From Chiua virens (lineage: Eukaryota; Basidiomycota; Agaricomycetes; Boletales; Boletaceae): 12,500 nt of DNA. A model generated the notes under the pieces. The model saw nothing but the letters and a program-made list of their open reading frames with translations, ran no database searches and was not told where the DNA came from. Location: assembly GCA_019787685.1 (NCBI GenBank), contig JAHNUO010000089.1, forward strand, positions 1-12,500. The letters are read 5' to 3'. The position numbers and the translations under genes are program-made. Position 1 is the first letter of the stretch, and each line of letters starts with the position of its first letter. Shown here piece after piece: positions 8,594 to 12,500 of this stretch.

Positions 8594-9095
8594 GAGTTTT
8601 CGTGTTTTTGCAAAGTTTGTCCACTTATACCGGGACTTATTCGTCACCGAAATAAAATCCCGGCACTTATTTCACGTCGCACAGTCTGCTGCGTGTTAGT
8701 CGGGAACCGACGATCACACACACACACAGACGAGCGAGCGCTCGGTCCACGCGCGGCGTTCGCACACACACACACAAACCGAACGAACGATCGCTCGCAC
8801 ACACACAGAGCAGAACGCTCGCTCTGTGCGAAAATCGTTCAGCACACACACACACAAGTGTAAAACAGCGCCGGCGTCGCCGCGGCGCAATGTTTGTTTT
8901 GATCACTAATGTGGCGATTTCTCGCGATGTATGGCACCGATCGCGAAACTGAAAACACATTCGTGTTCTGCACACGAAGCCGCACACGCCGGTATCACTC
9001 ACGACCCGAAACGCGACACTTTTTCGGACACGAGAATTTACGCGCGCGAGCACCACAGAAACACGTCCGTTCGCTCCGAGCGTACGATCGCAACT
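8594..9095 (-). other. R1 5' untranslated region
   Basis: About 502 bases from the 28S junction to the first ORF1 ATG, without convincing coding potential. It holds four (CA)n blocks with CGAGCG/CGAACGA palindromes (8715-8857), a perfect 7-bp hairpin ttcgtgt/acacgaa (8960-8978), and a very GC-rich segment gcgccggcgtcgccgcggcg (8868-8887). R1 RNAs are cut or read out of the rRNA transcript, so translation probably depends on structure here rather than a cap; that is inference. Confidence 0.8.
8715..8857 (-). repeat. Four (CA)n blocks alternating with CGAGCG/CGAACGA palindromes
   Basis: (CA)n blocks occur near 8715, 8763, 8797 and 8842, the first three each followed by a short palindromic GC-rich segment. 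Examples are cgagcgctcg (8735-8744) and the hairpin cacagagc/gctctgtg (8804-8811 with 8821-8828, 9-base loop). Spacing between blocks is about 34-48 bases. In the element RNA this reads (GU)n separated by hairpins. Confidence 0.75.
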
Positions 9096-9109
9096 AGTAG
9101 ATAGGGACA
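9096..9109 (-). repeat. R1 target-site duplication, 5' copy
   Basis: Exact copy of the 14-mer at 3029-3042. On the rRNA strand the upstream 28S reads ...CCCAC then TGTCCCTATCTACT before the element begins AGTTGCGATC. Confidence 0.93.
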
Positions 9110-9111
9110 GT

Positions 9112-9211
<100 letters not shown>

Positions 9212-9212
9212 A

Positions 9213-9267
<55 letters not shown>

Positions 9268-9278
9268 ACACCCGTTAG

Positions 9279-9320
<42 letters not shown>

Positions 9321-9940
9321 CAGGTCCGTGCCAGTTCTGAATTAATTGTTTATTGATAATCGTTTTCGATGAACGGCCGCGAAGCCGCCACCAGCACAGC
9401 AAGAAAGTTCCACAATTTGATTATGAAATCTACTATCCGGGGAACGCATCGGCACTTGCGCACCAACACTATTTACCCAGAACGAGCACATTAACCGTTA
9501 TAATTGTTTCCCCATCAAGCCCGACTATCTCAATCTTCAGAGCCAATCCTTATCCCGAAGTTACGGATCTAATTTGCCGACTTCCCTTACCTACATTATT
9601 CTATCGACTAGAGACTCTTCACCTTGGAGACCGGCTGCGGATATCGGTACGGTCTGTTGAGAAGTTTGCGTGGCCCCACCATAGATTTTCAAGGTCCAAG
9701 GAGAAAATACTGACACAACAGTAAATGTCATGCTCTTCCAATCCATAAACCATATCTCTCTGTGAAAGACTTCCATGGTTTTACGATTGTTCAACAGAAA
9801 AGAAAACTCTTCCAGTATCTCTCGAAGGCTTCTCTATGGTTGTTCCTGTTGCCAGGATGAGTGTAATAAGACCCATTTTTAATAAACAAACGTATACTCA
9901 ACAGGTTACGGAATTGGAACCGTATTCCCTTTCGCTCTTA

Positions 9941-9987
9941 TTAATTATGTACGACAATTTAGTCAAAAATTTTGTAACATAAATTAA
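9941..9987 (-). other. Probable hidden-break (gap) hairpin of 28S, D7a
   Basis: An AT-rich hairpin about 1,800 nt into 28S, where many insects cut 28S into alpha and beta halves. The stem is ttaattatgt (9941-9950) with acataaattaa (9977-9987), with one bulge, and the loop is 26 bases. In RNA the loop contains UAAAU within an A/U-rich sequence, similar to the UAAU loop reported at insect gap sites. Cleavage itself cannot be seen from DNA. Confidence 0.55.
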
Positions 9988-10275
9988 ACAGCTTTCGCAT
10001 AGAGCTTAGGACCGACTAACTCGTGATCAACCACTGTTCACACGAAACCCTTCTCCACTTCAGTCCTCCAAGATCTCATTCGATTATTTGCTACTACCAC
10101 CAAGATCTGTGCCAATGGCGGCTCCATGCAGGCTCACGCCAAACACTTCTGCGCACACCATTGTACCCTCCTACTCACTAGGACTTGACAGATTTGCACC
10201 ACAAGGATGAAATCTCATTGTCCTAGCGGCGATGTATAGGCATATGACTTGAGCGCCATCCATTTTAAGGGCTAG

Positions 10276-10313
<38 letters not shown>

Positions 10314-10554
10314 ATTACGACTTCCATGTCCACCGTCCTGCTGTTTTAAGCAACCAACGCCTTTCATGGTATCAATATGAGTCATTAATTTAGGCGCCGT
10401 AACATCGCGTTTGGTTCATCCCACAGCGCCAGTTCTGCTTACCAAAAGTGGCCCACTGGGCACAATATATCTAAACCTCGATATCTTCAGATCAAGAAAG
10501 ATGAGGTTCTTACCCATTTAAAGTTTGAGAATAGGTTGAGGTCGTTTCGGCCCC

Positions 10555-10587
<33 letters not shown>

Positions 10588-10610
10588 TTATATTTAGATT
10601 TATCATTGCA

Positions 10611-10679
<69 letters not shown>

Positions 10680-10720
10680 ACCCAATTCTGACAATCGATT
10701 TGCACGTCAGAACTGCTTCA

Positions 10721-10760
<40 letters not shown>

Positions 10761-10961
10761 TATAGTTCACCATCTTTCGGGTCACAGCATGTATGCTCAA
10801 GGTACGCTCTCGAACAGAGGGCCCAATTGCTTGAACCATGTTCACATAGAACGCCCCGGGATGGAGAAACGATCATTGGAGATCGCTTGTAATCCCATAA
10901 AATAGTTATTTTAATTGCGCCTTTAGGTTTCAACGAAATACCCAATGACTCGCACACATGT

Positions 10962-11002
<41 letters not shown>

Positions 11003-11365
11003 TCCCAAATCTATCGCATTGCTAATCAAATACATGCGATCACTGCACCGCAACATATAAATACGTTACGGCCGTGATACATTTGCATGGTGGCATGATT
11101 GTTAAGCTCCATCCGCTGTTTACCGGGCACCGCAATAGCATTAACCATACGACACAAGTGCCGCAGATAGGCTAAACTGACTACACAGGCCGTATGATAA
11201 ACCGTCTCAAAGAGAACTACGAATGGATCGCAATGTCCTACTATGCGAAAAGTGCATACTGTCGACGGCACATGGTTAAATGCACCGCCAAACAGCACTG
11301 AATTTCGCAATTCAGATATTCAGGTTCATCGGGCTTAACCCCTAAGCGGTTTCACGTACTATTTA

Positions 11366-11424
<59 letters not shown>

Positions 11425-11457
11425 GTGGTTATATTTAGCCTTAGATGGAGTTTACCA

Positions 11458-11492
<35 letters not shown>

Positions 11493-11771
11493 TTTGGAAT
11501 AGCCTTCTTATACTGGTAGCAGTTGGTACGGGCCTGGCACCCTCTATGGGTAAAATGGCCCCATTCAAGATGGACTTGAACGTACTACCGTCGCATAAGA
11601 TAATAGACTTTCCATACACTGCATCTCCTACCGGCCAGAACGACCGGAGGACTTAGTGCTGGGCTTTTCCTGTTTCGCTCGCCGCTACTAAAGGAATCTT
11701 GGTTAATTTCTTTTCCTTCCCTCATTAATATGCTTAAATTCAGGGAGTAGTCTCACATGAGTTGAGGTCGC

Positions 11772-12318
11772 TTTATAGGTTGTTTGCAAATTCACAAGTA
11801 TTGTTTGGTTTGAAGTGCTTTCAACGCAGAGTTCCCATCGCAGAAAATTATCGCATTAGACAAATTGAATCATTACGCAGTGGTGACCTGAGACGAAACG
11901 AATGCTTTACACGCTGGCACACACACTTGCACCGGTCCGTACGACACACCCGCACACTGCAACATGATTAGAGAATTTACGCATTACCCGAGCATAGAGA
12001 GACGTTCTTTGTGCATTCAAATGCGAAAACTATTACGTTTAAACGCTTATATCAATTTCATTACTAGTCTCACTCAGATGTTCTCTGCACACGCACAATG
12101 GGGGCGAGCGCACGCACACGGACAAGCGTGGCGGCGACACGTTTCCATTCAGACACCGTGATCCAATTATCTGTTTTCTTTGATAAAAACGAGCACTTCA
12201 CAATACAAGGATTGTGTACCAGAGGTATATTCAAGGGATGTCAGCGCACTGAAGGCTGACAACGCCTCATGATGTAGCTAGACGCGTTAGCGAAAAGCAA
12301 TTCAGTTAGCATAAACTA
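11772..12318 (-). other. Internal transcribed spacer 2 (ITS2)
   Basis: About 547 bases between the 5.8S/2S 3' end and the 28S 5' end. Low-complexity CA-rich stretches occur near 11916-11960 and 12085-12140. A 5-bp hairpin gttag/ctaac (12305-12320) abuts the 5.8S/2S end, and a 6-bp hairpin gtcagc/gctgac lies at 12240-12260. No gene content. A length near 550 is in the normal insect range. Confidence 0.9.
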
Positions 12319-12347
12319 ACGACCCTCAACCATGTGTGGTCCATACA
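12319..12347 (-). ncRNA. Candidate 2S rRNA
   Basis: About 29 nt homologous to the Drosophila 2S rRNA, which is cut from the 3' end of pre-5.8S: the shared core is GGAC-ACA-AUGGUUGAGGGU. It is preceded by a perfect 9-bp stem (12338-12346 with 12370-12378) closed by a 23-nt loop, larger than the loop of unsplit insect 5.8S and close to the 28-nt spacer (ITS2a) of Drosophila. The homology is clear; whether it is really cut into a separate RNA here is not shown. Confidence 0.45.
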
Positions 12348-12490
12348 GCTTCGGTTAGGAAACTAGTCAGTATGGACCGCAATATGCGTTCAAAATGTCG
12401 ATGTTCATGTGTCCTGCAGTTCACATGTCAGCACGCAGTTTGCTGCGTTCTTCATCGACCCACGAGCCAAGTGATCCCCCGCTTAGGGTT
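12319..12490 (-). rRNA. 5.8S rRNA (including its 3' 2S-homologous part)
   Basis: The minus strand shows the conserved 5.8S core: CCUAAGCGG near the 5' end, GGGUCGAUGAAGAACGCAGC, GUGAACUGCAGGACACAUGA, and CAUCGACAUUUUGAACGCAU. The 3' part is GGUUGAGGGUCGU, which pairs with the 28S 5' end. The 5' end at about 12490 and the 3' end at about 12319 are set by homology and may be off by a few bases. The total of about 172 nt is longer than an ordinary 5.8S because of an enlarged loop at 12347-12369. Confidence 0.94.
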
Positions 12491-12500
12491 TGAATAATTG
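12491..12500 (-). other. 3' end of ITS1
   Basis: The last ten bases of the window lie upstream of the 5.8S start and belong to ITS1, which continues outside the window. Confidence 0.7.

Larger units (their letters stand above)
3043..9095 (-). mobile_element. R1-clade non-LTR retrotransposon inserted in 28S
   Basis: A 6,053-bp element in the same orientation as 28S, bounded by a 14-bp duplication of the canonical R1 target. The 5' junction lies 74 bp from the R2 cleavage position (TTAAGG/TAGCC, between 9169 and 9170), the known R2-R1 spacing. It has two ORFs in the order gag-like zinc-knuckle protein, then APE endonuclease plus reverse transcriptase, as in R1. There is no poly(A) tail, which is usual for R1, and both ends reach the duplication, so the copy appears full length. 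R1 elements nick the 28S target with the ORF2 endonuclease and copy their RNA in place (target-primed reverse transcription); expression is by read-through of the rRNA transcript. The interior is much more GC-rich than the flanking 28S. ORF2 is frameshifted, so this copy is probably inactive. Confidence 0.96.

Noticed and set aside
6800..8863. A 687-codon open frame on the plus strand opposite R1 ORF1
   Set aside because: It is the antisense of the GC-rich ORF1 and its Gly/Ala tract; the translation is low-complexity (Thr/Ser/Asn runs) and resembles no domain. The opposite strand has zinc knuckles in the right place.
3043..9095. A mosquito RT1/RT2-type 28S element
   Set aside because: Those insert at a different 28S position; this junction and its 14-bp duplication match R1. 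The 5.8S 3' end is also unlike that of mosquitoes as I recall it.
8990..9095. An HDV-like self-cleaving ribozyme at the R1 5' end, as in R2
   Set aside because: I could not build the required double-pseudoknot pairing by eye; a covariance-model search would be needed to reopen this.
11026..11310. A 94-codon frame in the 28S region
   Set aside because: It lies within a divergent 28S expansion segment; no protein features.
11762..12161. Two small open frames across ITS2
   Set aside because: They overlap the 28S 5' end and the spacer, lack any motif, and are of chance length.

Overview
The window is nuclear ribosomal DNA of an insect, transcribed from the minus strand. It is most likely a dipteran that is not a mosquito. 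The 5.8S 3' end resembles the Drosophila 5.8S/2S arrangement, the 28S carries an AU-rich D7a segment of the hidden-break type, and the 28S is interrupted by an R1-clade non-LTR retrotransposon. I cannot name the species.

In transcription order (right to left): a few bases of ITS1 (12491-12500); 5.8S rRNA, probably with a 2S-like 3' piece (12319-12490); ITS2 (about 11772-12318); the 5' two thirds of 28S (9096-11771); a 6.05 kb R1 element (3043-9095) in the same orientation as 28S, flanked by a 14-bp target-site duplication; the last third of 28S (about 1756-3042); a short 3' external/intergenic spacer (1488-1755); and an intergenic array of about nine and a half units of a roughly 163-bp tandem repeat (1-1487). 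Without the insertion the 28S would be about 3.95 kb, a normal insect length.

The R1 element has a 5' UTR rich in (CA)n blocks. Its ORF1 encodes a gag-like protein with three zinc knuckles and a roughly 107-residue Gly/Ala/Val tract. Its ORF2 encodes an APE-type endonuclease, a reverse transcriptase and a C-terminal Cys/His motif, but is interrupted by two single-base frameshifts of opposite sign. The 3' UTR contains several hairpins. R1 elements have no promoter of their own as far as is known and are co-transcribed with 28S by RNA polymerase I; a 28S gene with an insertion cannot make functional rRNA. The unit is therefore a non-functional rDNA copy, and the R1 copy itself looks non-autonomous unless the frameshifts are assembly errors.

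I found no evidence for a previously undescribed system. The points most worth a second look are the candidate 2S rRNA, the Gly/Ala tract in ORF1, the paired frameshifts in ORF2, the 45-bp duplication across the ORF2 stop, the modular CA/CGAGCG 5' UTR and the deletion variant in the spacer array.
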